Shown here: positions 11,808-23,302 of the stretch, in pieces
Layout of the letters: each line of letters starts with the position of its first letter
Position numbering within the stretch: the stretch's first letter is position 1
Origin: Chamaecyparis obtusa
Lineage: Eukaryota; Streptophyta; Pinopsida; Cupressales; Cupressaceae
Direction: 5' to 3'
Length of the DNA stretch: 64,000 bases
Assembly: GCA_027943335.1 (NCBI GenBank)
Contig: BSBK01005139.1
Span: 840,001 to 904,000 of the forward strand
Program-made: the position numbers and the translations under genes
Notes under the pieces: model-generated
What the model was told of the DNA's origin: nothing
Seen by the model: only the letters and a program-made list of their open reading frames with translations
The model's database searches: none

Positions 11808-13096
11808 CTACTCAAAGGTAGGCTGGGGCATAACCCCAAGCATACCTCTCAGATACTCAAATGTATCCTTAGGCAAAGGCTTAGTAAATATGTTTGCTAT
11901 CTGTTCCTTTGTGCTTATGTACTCCAGTCTGACTTCTTTCTTAGTAACTTTCTCTCTTACAACATGATACTTGATCTCTATATGCTTTGTCTTAGAATGT
12001 AATATAGGATTCTTAGACATACTAACTATGCTGGTGTTGTCACAATGTATGACAACAGGCTCAACAAACTTAATTCCAATATCCTTTAGCATTTTCTTCA
12101 TCCAAATTATCTGGTTACAATTGTTTGCTACTGCTACATACTTTGGTTCTACTATGCTCTGTGAAATACAATTATGTTTCTTTCTTAGCCAATAAACTAT
12201 TCTTCCTCCAAGAAAAAAAGATCCACCACTAGTGCTTTTCTTATCATCAACACTGCCTCCCCAATCAGCATCTGTATATGCACATAGGGTAAAATCATCA
12301 GATTTTTATACCACAATCCATAGTCCATTGTGCCTCTTAAATATCTCAGTATCCTCTTTACTACTGCATAATGTGATTCTCTAGGTTTAGCTTGAAATCT
12401 TGCTACAATTCCAATTGAATGTGCTATATCAAGTCTAGTGTGTGTCAAGTACTGTAATCCTCCAATCATGGATCTGTATTTCTTCTACTCAACTGCTGGT
12501 GTTTCATCTATGCTAGATAATTTATGTCCTGTAACCATAGGTGTTCCAACTAGTTTGTATTTCTCCATTCCAAATCTTTTCAACAAATCATTCAGGTACT
12601 TTGTTTGACTTACAAAAATACCATCATTGTTCTGTGTTATCTGTAATCCCAAAAAGTATTTCATCTCTCTAATCATACTCATTTCAAATTTTGTCTTCAT
12701 TTCATCAGCAAATTTGTCACTAGCTTCATCTTCTCCTCAAAAAATAATGTCATCAACAAAAATAACTATAATCAACAATCTATTTTCAATCTCTTTTGTG
12801 TACAGATTTCTATTAGCTGTTCCTTTAGTAAATCCCAATTTTAACAAATACTTATCTAGTCTTGCATACCAAGTTCTAGGTGCTTGCTTTAGTCCATATA
12901 ATGCTTTCTTCAATTTACATACCATGTCTTCTTCTTGAGTCAAAGGAAAACCTTCAGGCTACTCAATGTAGACTTCTTCTTCCAATTCTCCATTAAAAAA
13001 TGTGGACTTCACATCCATCTGATATACTTTGAATTTCTTAAAAGTTGCATATGCCAAAAAAATTCTTACTACTTCAATCCTTGCTATTGGTGCATG
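11808..13096 (-). pseudogene. pol: Copia-2 RT (C-terminal part) and RNase H, degenerate
   Basis: On the minus strand the fragment starts at the RT motif APIARIEV, next to the Gypsy-B boundary. It continues through MDVKSTFFNGELEEEVYIE, YGLKQAPRTWY, the catalytic box (Phe-Val-Asp-Asp here), GLQYLTHTRLDIA and then RNase H (TDADWGGS, KKSTSGGS, HCDNTSIV), and stops at 11808. Damage includes TAG near 12959, TGA near 12737, TAG near 12485 and one frameshift near 12300 between the RT end and the RNase H core. The order and motifs are those of copia RT-RNase H. The N-terminal RT part lies beyond Gypsy-B at 25369-25540. Confidence 0.92.
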
Positions 13097-14361
13097 TGTG
13101 TGTGAAAATTGTACCTGATCTGTAGACACAACACTTCAGTAAAACATTAGAGGTTAGCTAAAATCAAAATCGTGTAAAATTGAAAACTATCTAACTAAGT
13201 GATTTACTACCTTCTAATAGGTGCGAGATTAATGTGCTCAGATTGTAATCAAGATCAGTGACCTAGACGACACCTAAATGAAGGATTTGAATGCAATTGA
13301 TCTAGATATGAAATATGAATGCAATTAATCTATTTTTTTTGGATTTTCTATGCAATAAGAATGAAAACTTGATATGAATCTATGCTAATATGAAAATTGA
13401 TATGCTAAAATGATCTAACAATGATATGAAAAAGAATCTAAATGAATGTAAGAAAAAACAAATTGATCTCACAATAGCCTTGATTCGCAATAAGCTTTGA
13501 TTCTCCAAATTCCAATTCTTCAAAATAGTTGTGCAATTCGTAGATGACTTTGGCAAAGTAAGCTTGCAAAATTATGAGATGCTTGGATGCAAATTTGAGA
13601 GATTTTAGAGATGAATTATGAAGAGCTGAGCCTTGTTTTTATAGAAATCCAAGGCTTTGGAGGTGCATGGATAAAAACCATAAATCACTCAAATAACTCA
13701 GGTTGATTTTTGAGTTATTTTTAAATAAAAGATAATTAGCTCACAAAAACATGCAAAAGCTAAGCTTTAACTCAAAATAGAGTTTAGCTTTAATTGATAA
13801 TTGATAGTTGTCTGCTTTTATGATTGTACATATTTTATTTATGAATTAATTTAATAATAAAGTGATTTATGCTCAACTTAATTGCTTTTAAAAATAAAAC
13901 AATTGATTTATGGGTTAATCAATTATTTAATCAAACTTTTATTAAAAACTATATTATTAAATAATGACAATTTGCTTTAATTAATTAAATAAGAATTTAA
14001 TCAATTATTCATATGATATTAGATTTATTGTCAAAATTAAATAATACAATTAATAATAGATATAATTAAATTTAATTACAGAATTAAGTGGAAAATATTA
14101 AATCTAATTAATTAAATATGAAAATATTCAATTAATCAAACTTTAGGATAAATGTGATTTATTGCCAAATAATTATAAAATTAAAGATAATTATGATGAT
14201 TAGGAATATTGCTAGGAATATTCCCTGATGCAGAATTTAAGATAATCAATTAGATTTAATGATGTTCAGATGTGCCTTAGGTTAGGACTTCGATGTCGAT
14301 TTTGTTCGATTTGTCAATGTAGGAGGTTAATGAACTTATAGCCCATTTTTGGGGTATTACA
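13097..14361 (-). repeat. 3' LTR of Gypsy-B
   Basis: On the coding strand it begins TGTAATACCCCAAAAATGGG and ends TTTTCACACACA. It matches 23327-24589 with roughly 2-3 percent difference by eye. A TATA-type box TATAAAAAC lies on the minus strand at 13635-13643. Confidence 0.88.
13635..13643 (-). promoter_or_regulatory. TATA box in Gypsy-B 3' LTR
   Basis: GTTTTTATA on the plus strand reads TATAAAAAC on the coding strand. It is conserved in the other LTR at 23863-23871. The promoter role is inferred from position in the LTR. Confidence 0.6.
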
Positions 14362-14375
14362 TTTTTCCCCTCTTT
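14362..14375 (-). other. Polypurine tract of Gypsy-B
   Basis: The coding strand reads AAAGAGGGGAAAAA immediately before the 3' LTR start TGTAATACCCC. This fixes the LTR limit at 14361 even though the duplicated block runs on to about 15151. Confidence 0.88.
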
Positions 14376-16500
14376 AAATTACTATGCGAAGCGGAGTGGT
14401 TCAAAGATAGTCTATGTTTGATAAAGATATGAAACTGATTCAAAAGATAAACCGATCTCAAGATAGAAACCGATTGAAAGATATTGAGATAGGAGTTGAT
14501 TGATATTGAATTTGATATGAAGATAATAGGTCCTGAATGACCAAAGATAATGTTCACTATAACAAAAAATAAACCTATGATTGTGAAAAAGTGTCCAAAA
14601 CACCTGATTCCAAACCTTAGGATTGCAAAGAAGTGAGTGACCCGTTCTAGACTCGATTGTCTTAGCAGAACTAGCAGGTATCACATCCAAACCCTTCAGT
14701 TGCCAAAGAACCAAGGAAAGAACACTATGATTTGATGGTTGCAAAAACTGATACAGATTACAAGATTAAGAGAATACCAGATTGATATGGATCGATGAAT
14801 CTGATATGCCCCAAGTGATGATAGATTTGCCCCGAGCGATGAGGTCTTTTTTTTTGATGAATCAGTAACTAGACGTGATTGTTTGTCTTGATTACTAATG
14901 AAAGATATTGATAGATTTGATTGATAGAATTTGATTTACAGACTTTGAATGATGTGCAATACCATGCCCCCTTCGGGATTAAAATTAAAATCTGACAAGA
15001 AAAGTCAGCGTTATAGTTTAGAAGCATGTTAATTGATTTGAGAAGTGATTATACACGTCTGAGAATGCATTCTACATCGTTTAGAGGTCCTGGAGACCAA
15101 GGTTGACTAGGTTTGACCATGAGTTGACCATGGTTGACCAAGTTGAAATTTTGATAGTTTGATGTAAGATAATCAGTTAAGTTGAATTATGGATTTCTGT
15201 GATGATAGAAGGTCAAATATGCAAGCAATTAATAATATGAATGATCTCAGATTTGAATTTTGATCCCGAAAAAGGATTCTACTTGCTGTTTCGTTGGAGG
15301 AACCTTTGTGTGAGATTCAGCTCTTGTTAGATTTGAAGAATTGATATGAAAAATTGTTTAAGCTTTGAAGTTCATTTAGTCATTGTGAGATCATGCAAAG
15401 ATGAAAAATGCAAAGAAGCATGCAATATGAAATGCAACCTAAGACCTAGGACCTAGTCACTGATCATATGTCAATTTGTTATCATCATTGAACTTTTAGG
15501 TAATCGGATAAATCAATACAATGCCCACTAGCTATGGAACCATAGACATATGAATATTGATTTGTATGCGCAAGAATCAATACAACACCCACTGGCTAGG
15601 CAACCATGGACATATGAATATTGATTTTGTTTTCAGAATGTCGAATTAGATATAAGCACCAAGGCACAAACACCAAGATGACCTGAATATCATGTCCATT
15701 TTGATATAGCAATTTGTATAAGCATCAAAATATGAACATCGTGATGACCTGAATATGCCTTGCATTGCAAACACATCAAAGAGTCAAGAGATCATTCTAA
15801 ATCCAATGTCAATTACCCGTAGTGACCCTTTATCGTTCACATCCTTAGGCAAGATCGCGTTTCACAGTAGGAGAAAGAATTCACTTCAAAAAGATAATAG
15901 TTAGATCAAACGTCCTTGAATTTTCTGGGTATTAATGGTCGAGGTATGCATGGCCATCCAATTCGAGATAGAGGCTCTTACAGTCGAACACCATTTCAAT
16001 CTGGAATTTCCAAAGTTGTTAGATTTTCACATACAAGCAGAAGACAAAGAAAAGATTATGCCCCCAGTCATCACTCTCTAAATCCTATAAAGGACATCAT
16101 TGAGGAGCTCAAAGGGACACAATATGCAAAAATCTCAATGCGAATCAGTAAGCATACAAGGAGATAAAAGCATGAAGCACATATTGTTTTCAGTTTGTTT
16201 TGATGGTTGATTGTTGTAGATGCAAAATCCTTTCTGGAGACGAGATAGACAGACTGACTCAACTTGAAGCTTCAAAGGACTCTGATTGGATATGACACGT
16301 CTAAGATACATTGGAGGCCATAGGATATGACATTGATTGCCCCCAAGTTTGAACATTGATAGGATACAGACGCTCAAGCTGATTGGTGTACAAACTGACT
16401 TATTGAAAACTGGAAATGTTGAAACAAACCGAGAGATATGTACAAACTAAAGCAAGACTGAAAGCTAGGAAAGACCAAGATTGCACTGATAGATGGAGCA
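14376..16500 (-). other. Gypsy-B 3' untranslated region
   Basis: No coding sequence is recognised. The block 14362-15151 is repeated at 24590-25368. Two local duplications are visible: a 64-65-bp unit starting near 15511 and 15575 (AATCAATACAA...CATATGAATATTG), and a 68-bp unit near 15650 and 15718 (ATAAGCA...GATGACCTGAATAT). A plus-strand 83-codon ORF at 15916-16167 has no recognisable feature. Confidence 0.6.
15511..15640. repeat. 64-65-bp direct duplication
   Basis: Two imperfect copies starting AATCAATACAA at about 15511 and 15575, each ending near CATATGAATATTGATT. It lies in the Gypsy-B 3' region. Confidence 0.6.
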
Positions 16501-16512
16501 TTTGGAACAAGT

Positions 16513-16710
16513 GGTGCCCGTTTGCTGGGTTTTCACCATCTTGGTAGAGATTCTATTTTTTCTACCAAGGCGCCTGTTTCTAGGTTTTCACCAAGGCACT
16601 TTTTCTTTTTTTTTTGTATTTTTTATTTTTTCATTTTTTTTTTAATTTTTGATATTTTTACTTTTTTTGTGAATCATCAAGGTGCCTATTGCTAGGTTTT
16701 CACCAAGATG
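16513..16710 (-). repeat. Conserved gypsy 3' motif array (Gypsy-B, after integrase)
   Basis: Three copies of a motif whose coding-strand core is CCTTGGTGAAAACCTAG, then AAACAGGCGCC or a variant, at about 16513-16544, 16564-16599 and 16678-16710. They are separated by T-rich plus-strand DNA. The array starts right after the integrase stop, exactly as in Gypsy-C at 61143-61346. Function is unknown. Confidence 0.85.
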
Positions 16711-16777
16711 TTCATTTTTTCAAGACTTTTTCTAATTTTTAGGATTTTTTAGGACATTTTACCATAGACTGAATGCC

Positions 16778-17221
16778 TTAGGTGTAGAATTTCTTCAAAT
16801 GGAGAACGTTGATTGGTTCTCGGAGCTGTTCTCCTTCAGTCGTTGAGAGTTGATAAGCACCATAGCCAAAAGTAGTAGTGATAACAAAGGGACCCAGCCA
16901 ATTGGGTTCGAACTTCCCCTTGCGTTCTCGATGTGATTAATTTTTAAGATTTTCTCTCAACACTAGATCACCAACCTGAAATTCTCTGTGTCTGACTTTC
17001 TTGTTGTATCCTCTAGACATTCTCTTCTAATATACTCTGAGATGATCATACGCGGCTTGTCTGCACTCATCTAGTAGTTCCAGTTCTTGTAACCTAGACA
17101 CTCTATAGTCATCGTCAGTTACTAGACCATGCATTCTAATTCTGAGTGATGGGATTTCAACCTCAATAAGTAGTACTGCTTCAAACCCATAAACTAAAGT
17201 GAATGGTGTAGCCCCAGTAAG
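16778..17221 (-). pseudogene. pol: Gypsy-B integrase C-terminal fragment
   Basis: On the minus strand this begins at TGATPFTLVYGFEAVL, the conserved end of a Tat-type integrase core. It continues through RVSRLQELELLDE and a GDLVLREN / NWLGPF domain, and ends LKKFYT at a TAA (16778-16780). Alignment with the intact Gypsy-C counterpart (60480-60962) shows two internal stops replacing Gln: TAG after RVY, and TAA after LKN. Everything upstream (zinc domain and the Asp, Asp, Glu core) is absent, replaced by the 12-bp minisatellite at 17222-17497. Confidence 0.9.
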
Positions 17222-17497
17222 TGTTCTGATACTTGTTCTGATATTGGTTTTGATACTTGTTCTGATACTTGTTCTGATACTAGTTCTGATACTTATTCTG
17301 ATACTAGTTCTGATACTTGTTTTGATACTGATACTGATATTGATTCTGATAATTATTCTGATACTGGTACTGATATTGATTCTGATAATTGTTCTGATAC
17401 TGGTTCTGATACTAATTCTGATACTGATTCTGATAATTGTTCTGATACTAGTACTGATACTAGTACTGATACTAGTTCTGATACTAGTTCTGATACT
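17222..17497 (-). repeat. 23-unit 12-bp minisatellite within integrase frame
   Basis: Twenty-three units of exactly 12 bp with the plus-strand form NRTTCTGATACT and no period slip. On the integrase strand each unit reads Ser-Ile-Arg-Thr or a close variant, and the last unit joins in frame to LTGATPF. The intact integrase of Gypsy-C has TSIR at this very place, so the array most likely grew from the gene's own codons. Long ORFs in other frames across it (Leu/Ile/Val-rich on the plus strand, Ser/Val/Glu-rich on the minus) are by-products. Confidence 0.92.
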
Positions 17498-18057
17498 TGG
17501 TATACTTGATAGCATCTTTTTCCATTTGCAAACTCCCAAACAAGATCATATCGTGCAGTCCCAATGTTTAGCAAGGTGGAGAACAAGAGGGATTGACAAG
17601 CTAGTGGAAGAGATGGAAGACAAGAGAATGAAGGATAATGAAGGGAAGAAATCCTCAAGGGAAAACTCCTCAAGAATACTCAAGCTAGGGAAAAATTGTC
17701 ATGTAAAGCACATTTGGATAAGCAATGAAAGGCCAACATAGGATAAGTCACAAAAGCATAATGCCAAAGAAGAACAAGATGTAGTCCAAAGGAGTAGACA
17801 TGTCAAGAGGCTTCATAGCACAGTATTTTACTCTTTTTTTTCTTTTTTTAGATCAAGACCAAAGGGGAAAAGGATAGCGATAGGTGAAAATGAATGGAAG
17901 AAGATGGATATGAAGGCTAAACATGGAAGGAATGAAAGCAAGATCATCGTAAGATAGCTCACAAGATAGCCAAATGTTCATGTATAGATCAACATTGTCA
18001 AGATCAAAGAGAGAAGATAAAATTGATGAAATATGTAGAAGAACTACGCATGATGCC
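17498..18057 (-). other. Spacer between gag-like unit and integrase fragment in Gypsy-B
   Basis: Noncoding. The part from about 17850 to 18057 resembles, in reverse complement, the Gypsy-A sequence after its motif array (48640-48890), including a shared TTGGTCTTGATC. The junction of an A-like unit with an integrase 3' end therefore lies near 17500. Confidence 0.5.
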
Positions 18058-18185
18058 TGATTGCCAGGTTTTCATCACGGTACTTATCCAAGGTGCCACA
18101 AGGGAGTGGTTTTCACCATAGGATAAATTTATTTCTCTTTACTTTTGCTACCAAGGTGCCTGTTTCCAAGTTTTCACCAAGGCAC
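18058..18185 (-). repeat. Conserved gypsy 3' motif array (Gypsy-B, after gag-like ORF)
   Basis: Coding-strand motifs at about 18149-18185, 18101-18121 and 18058-18087: GGTGAAAACTTGG, GGTGAAAACCACT and GATGAAAACCTGGCAATCAG. The order and spacing words (CACCTTGGATAAGTACC between motifs 2 and 3) match Gypsy-A at 48485-48628. Confidence 0.8.
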
Positions 18186-18352
18186 ATTTTCAAATTTATT
18201 TATTTATTTTTCATTTCTCTTTTAGAAGAAGGCAAACTTTTAGATAATGCTCCTTGAAAGGATAAACTATGATATGCCAGGGATTCAAAATGATACGCTC
18301 AAAGATGCTGATAGGAAAAGGAATATAGAAGAGAAAAATGGAGGATAGAGTT

Positions 18353-20608
18353 TTATGTAAAGCGAGTGAGGTTGGAAGATAGGAGGAATAGGCAAATGAG
18401 GAAAAATGATAGAAGGTAGAAGGATAATGCATGGAAGGATTGTAAAAGGGTATGTGGAAAAGAAGGCAAGATCAACATCAACACACACCTTGAAGGGTGG
18501 CGAGAGGGTGGAGGAAATGTGATTGAAGGAATACGTGAAGGAATATGGTGAATGGATAGCAGAGGTTGTGGTTTAGGTGCGTGGAATGAAAGAATATTTT
18601 TGGAGGGAGATGAAGTGGAAGTCTTTAGAAGCTTGAATGTCAACTTAACTTTTTGCTCAACACCAAACTCTTTCAAGAGAGATTTTGGAATCCATATAGC
18701 CATAGGCTTTTTATTTCCTTTTGATGATCTAGAGAGAATATCTTTAATGATGGATTTTGGAACCCATACTTGTCTTGTAGTTTTTTTCTTAGATATCTCT
18801 TTTGACTTTATGTTTCCATGTCTATTAGAGGAGACATGGTGATCTTCTTTTTTTGATGGATTCTTGTATTGCTTCTTTTTCTTGTATTGAACATTCAAGT
18901 TACTTCCAAAAGACTTGGGACTTGTGGAAGAAGGAGGATATGACTGGTTTAGATGGGTGGATGGATGAAAAGGATTCAAGGGTATGCATCTATGTTGATC
19001 TTGAGGAAAGATGGGAGATGGAGGGATGTAAGGACCCAAGATGGATGGTGAATCAGGAGAGTTAGGAGGGGAAAGTGAAGGGACATAAGGACCCTAGATG
19101 GAAGGAAGGCATGAAGCCCTTAGTAGTGGTGGAAGAGGTCCAAGGATGGAAGTGGAAGATGCAAAAGGATAATCAATAAGTTCATCAGCATCTATATGAC
19201 AACCAAGGATATCAACATCTTTAGAGTGAGCATTAGAATTTTCAATAGAATCATGGACATCTTGAATATGAGCACCTTCTTTGATAGGATTGTTCAAAGC
19301 TTGCAAAGACTTAGGAAGAGTAGAAAGTGGAAGTGAACATGGAGTGGTAGAACAAGAAGATGAAAGACTTTGATCTTGACAAGAATCTTTGGATAGCATA
19401 AGCGCATAATTTTTCTCTTGTTTTTCAATAGGCTTATCATTGGAAGGAATGCCATTTTTACCAACCTTAATGGAAGTATCATCTTTGGAAAGCGCAAGCG
19501 TAGTAAGGTTATTTTGATTGTCAATAAGCTCAATAGTGTAAGTAGTAGCTTGATCTTGCTTAGGCGAAGACTTAAGACATGGTGGAATGCATGAAAAAGA
19601 GGGTACAGGATCAAAAGAACCCTGAGGTGGATAAGAGACATCGTGAAAAGGAGTGGATGACATGGAGGGTTCTCGATCTTGATCTTTCTTTATGTTCTTT
19701 TCTTCATCATTTTTAGAGTCCTCTTGACATGGAGCCACTTCTAAGGACAAGGAAGCATGTTGGGATTGTATGGATGACTTTGGAAGAGATGGTGGAGGAC
19801 TAGCTAAAGTAGGGATTATAGCATATGAAGGCTTAGGCTCTTTAGGTTTATCATTATTGAAAGTCTTTGCAGCCAAGTGAAGGTTAGCTTGAGTTTCTTT
19901 AAGAGGTAGCCCTGGAGGATAACTATAGGGAACCGCATGAAAAGTATCAAGGCTTGTGTCGGATGAAGGTTTTGTGAAAGATTTGAAAGACTCGAAAGCT
20001 TTAAGAAATGTACGGGTATTGGAGGAAGTAGGGGATGGAAGGGAACCATCACCAGACAAAGGTTCAGCATTAACATGATCTTGCTTGAGAGTGTAATCTT
20101 TATTTTCAGCTGGAGAGTTCTTAGAGGAGAGATCCTTATAGTATTGATGTTTCAAGCTAGCACGATGTATTTTATAGTCCTCAGCAGTAGTAGATGGATC
20201 ATCATCAAGGTATTGTCCACAAAAGTCATCAAAGTCTCTTTCAAAATTAGAATCATATGGATCACCATCACGATCTATCCAATGTGACGGCCCATTTGTA
20301 GTAAGCAGGAATGAACGATGAGGAGGACTCTTAGGAACAGAGGTGTCATAGGTATCATTACATTGTCTGTCATCATAGTCATCATAGTCTCCAAAGCTAG
20401 ATGTGTCACTCTCCGTGGAAGAGGTATCATATTGCTCAAATTTTTTTCGGGGGCATGGTGACATGTACAAGTCTTTATCAAATGGAAAAGAGTATAGAGG
20501 TTCCTTTTCTTTCTCAAGTTTGTCAAGCTGGACTTGCATAGCTTGCAGCTGCTTCATCATAGCGGTGATCAAAATTTCTTCCTCATGTGTACTGATTCTT
20601 TGAGACAT
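18353..20608 (-). CDS. Gypsy-B gag-like ORF of unknown function (one in-frame stop)
   Basis: A 752-codon minus-strand frame broken only by a TAG at 19094-19096, which follows Ile in a PSI-stop-GPYVPS unit whose next repeat reads PSILGPYIPPS, so the stop probably replaced Leu. The N-terminus (ATG at 20608) has a coiled-coil-like stretch MKQLQAMQVQLDKLEKEK, then YSFPFDKDLYMS, which resembles the region before the capsid domain in Gypsy-C gag (CAFPFDKSLVMVS). After that it departs: a long Ser/Pro/Asp/Asn-rich, probably disordered region, then a basic segment with two related motifs, WVPKSIIKD and IWIPKSLLKEFG. There is no capsid domain, zinc knuckle, protease or RT. The near-intact frame contrasts with the other coding regions here. 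Function unknown. Confidence 0.75.
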
Positions 20609-20756
20609 GTGTACTAATTTTCAATAGCTACTGATTTGTTCTTGACACAATGATATTTTTGACAGATTCTGGAACTAGGCTGGAAACATTAGATATCTTG
20701 CAATTTGACAATTTCTGACAACTCTCTCAAATTTTTCCAAACGACACTCTGCAGAC

Positions 20757-20970
20757 TCGTACGACACTGGGTAGTCTATGAAATGATAGTTTCTAAACTT
20801 GTACGACAGTTGGGTAGCAATGAAACGACAATTGACAAAACTCGTACGATAGTTGCTAACAGGGTTTTGACTTTCTTGAATTTGCTAGTTTGAAAACTCG
20901 TACGACACTGGGTTCTCAATCGTACGATAGATGGGCAATACTGAAATGACACTTGACAAAACTCGTACGA
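20757..20970. repeat. Cluster of TCGTACGA palindromes
   Basis: TCGTACGA occurs at 20757-20764, 20842-20849, 20898-20905, 20920-20927 and 20963-20970, with TTGTACGA at 20799-20806. They lie in a degenerate repeat with words CACTGGGTAG and TTGACAAAACTCG. The cluster sits 150-360 nt upstream of the gag-like start on the transcribed strand. Confidence 0.85.
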
Positions 20971-21721
20971 CTTTTGACTTCTTGAAATGACTTTTGACTC
21001 TAGAAAGATTTTACGTCAATTTTTGCAAAATTTAAGGTCTTCAATTTTGGATTGTTTGCAAATTGTACTATCTAAATTTTGAAGGTTATACCAGATTTGA
21101 TTGTTTTTAATAGCCAAGTAGATAAACAAGCATGTAGAATAGGAAGCAAGTGATTCCAAGCATGTTTGAAAACAATGAACAAGGGCAAAAGCAACCTTGT
21201 GCATGAACAATCAAGTGACCAAATTGTGCTAATCCCTGAGAGTACTAATTGTGTATGTTCTAAAAAGTTTTGCATTAACACACATATACCTGAAAGTGAA
21301 AAATTGGCCTCTCTAGGGTTTTTAGTAATGGTTTGACTCTGCAACTTTTATGATTCAAAGGGGTGAACTCCAATCCTGGCGCACCAGGGTTTTGACATAG
21401 TCTGAGAACTTAATCTTCAAGAGCTGCTAGGGAGATCTGACAACCCAACAATGAACCATACCCATGGAGATTTCTTCCACAAGGACATTTATATAGCGGT
21501 TGTCACTACCATGGCAAAAATGGCTATTACAGCTTGAGGTTCCATCAACACAGTTTTCCCTGTGAAGGGATTGTCCGCTATGGTTAACCCTCTCTAAAGG
21601 TGACTCACAAATTTATACCACAAGGGGACTTGGGTCTAGATCCAAGGTTTTTGACACCTTTTCACTTTTAACCCAAACAAAGCAAGCAGATTAATCCGAC
21701 ATGCTAAGACAAAGTTTTATT

Positions 21722-21919
21722 CCACCAAAGTCTGTGATATCAACTCCACGTGATCTATCAACCTCTCCGGGGAGAGAATGTATCAATCAATAAGAGAAGA
21801 CGCACTAACCAATTTTGATTCACCAAAGCTCGTGATATCAACTCCACGTGATCTATCAACCTCTCCGGAGAGAGAATGTGTCGATCAATAAGAGAAGATG
21901 CACTAACCAAGTTGAATGT
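21722..21919. repeat. 99-bp tandem duplication in Gypsy-B leader
   Basis: Two near-identical copies marked by GTGATATCAACTCCACGTGA at 21733 and 21832, each followed by CTCTCCGG and GAGAGAATGT. The offset is 99 bp. Confidence 0.85.
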
Positions 21920-23302
21920 GAAATGCACTAAGTATCCTCCCTACCTACAAGGATTCTGTCATCAAGAAAGATTTCTCTAGGAATCCAATCTCTCAAGAAT
22001 CACGAATAGTGTTCACAGGGCCTAATTACTATGTGAGCACAGATATATTCTTGAAAGCAAATCTACCAAAAGTACCCAAAAAGCAGAAAGAGGAATACTT
22101 AATGCTTAAAGTGAATATGAGATGAGTCCACAAGGTGGAACACTTAACACCTCACACAAGCTGAAAACAAGTGAGTTCCTAAAAGTACAAAAGGGTTTCC
22201 AAGTGGAACACTTAACGCTTTTGTCCTGTTGACCCCTCCCCTTTATGGCGCTGAGATTGCAACCACGGGGCGGAAATGAGGGGCCGATGGATTAGCGAGT
22301 CCAATAACCCAAGATAGCAATCAAGATCAATCACAAGTATTCTAAGACTACTTAATGAATCCTTAAGGGTTCACAACCTAGTATCGATTATTCAAGTGTG
22401 TAGGAATAGATCAAAAGCATGAAAAGATGCACACAAGCTTGACACATAAGAGATTTATTTTAAGTCCCAAATCAAAATATTATTAGATGAAGGAGAATAC
22501 TTGGGATCCTCACAACACGCTTAGTATATTTTACTTGATTTTTAGCAATTCTTGTTGAGCTTTTCCATGTAAGCAAGTGACGAACTCTCCAACAAGCAAA
22601 CAAGCAAACAAGATATGCAAAATATATTCAACTTATGAAAACCATAGGGTTAGCTCTAAAAATCAATTATTATCAGCAATAATAACTAGAAATTAACCCA
22701 AATGACAACTCATATCATTCATTGCACCATGTAAAAAAAATAAGTGCATACCCGTCACAAATTTTTTTTTATATTTTTGTTGCATTTGACCTAGTCAACA
22801 AGATTTGATTTTTTTGATATGATTTTGGCCACAAAAATAGAAATTCAGAATAGGGACCCCTACTAAAAAATAGAGAGCTTTCCAAAAATTCAAAATTTTT
22901 AGAAAAATCTCTTCATTTGTGCCCTAGAGACCTATTTTACCAAAATAAACTAGTTTTTGTAAATTAACTATTTGAGATATTATATTACATCCAAATTTAA
23001 AATACAAAGAATGGACCCCCTATAAAATTTAAGGAGATTTCCGAAAATGTAAAAATTTCTAAAAAATATGCTGATTTGCATCAGATATTAATTTTTTATG
23101 AAAAATTGAAAAAAAATTATTAAAAATTCAAACTAATTCAAAAAATTCTAATTTTTTTTTTGAAGTTTTCTTGAAATGTCTGCAACCTGAAAAAAAATTT
23201 TTAGAGCAAAAATTTAAGCCGTTTGGGAGATAAAATTAAATTTTTGAAACTTTGGGGTTTTAGCTCCCAAAAAAAATCAAAACTATCATGCAAAGGTGGG
23301 TT

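Larger units (their letters stand above)
20609..23302 (-). other. Gypsy-B 5' leader
   Basis: About 2.7 kb between primer site and gag-like ORF without credible coding sequence. It holds six CGTACG-type palindromes (20757-20970) and a 99-bp tandem duplication (21722-21919). Close to the primer site (22800-23300) the DNA is very A+T rich. Confidence 0.65.

Noticed and set aside
13097..15151. A 2.05-kb Gypsy-B LTR covering the entire duplicated block
   Set aside because: The polypurine tract at 14362 and a TGTAATACCCC start homologous to the Gypsy-C LTR start place the LTR boundary at 14361.
17353..17673. Possible captured host peptide (YDLVWEFANGK) before the minisatellite
   Set aside because: Too short to identify, has no supporting motif, and sits at a rearrangement junction.
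17199..17741. 180-codon plus-strand ORF rich in Leu, Ile and Val, resembling a membrane protein
   Set aside because: It is a frame shadow of the 12-bp minisatellite. The repeat reads in phase with integrase on the other strand.
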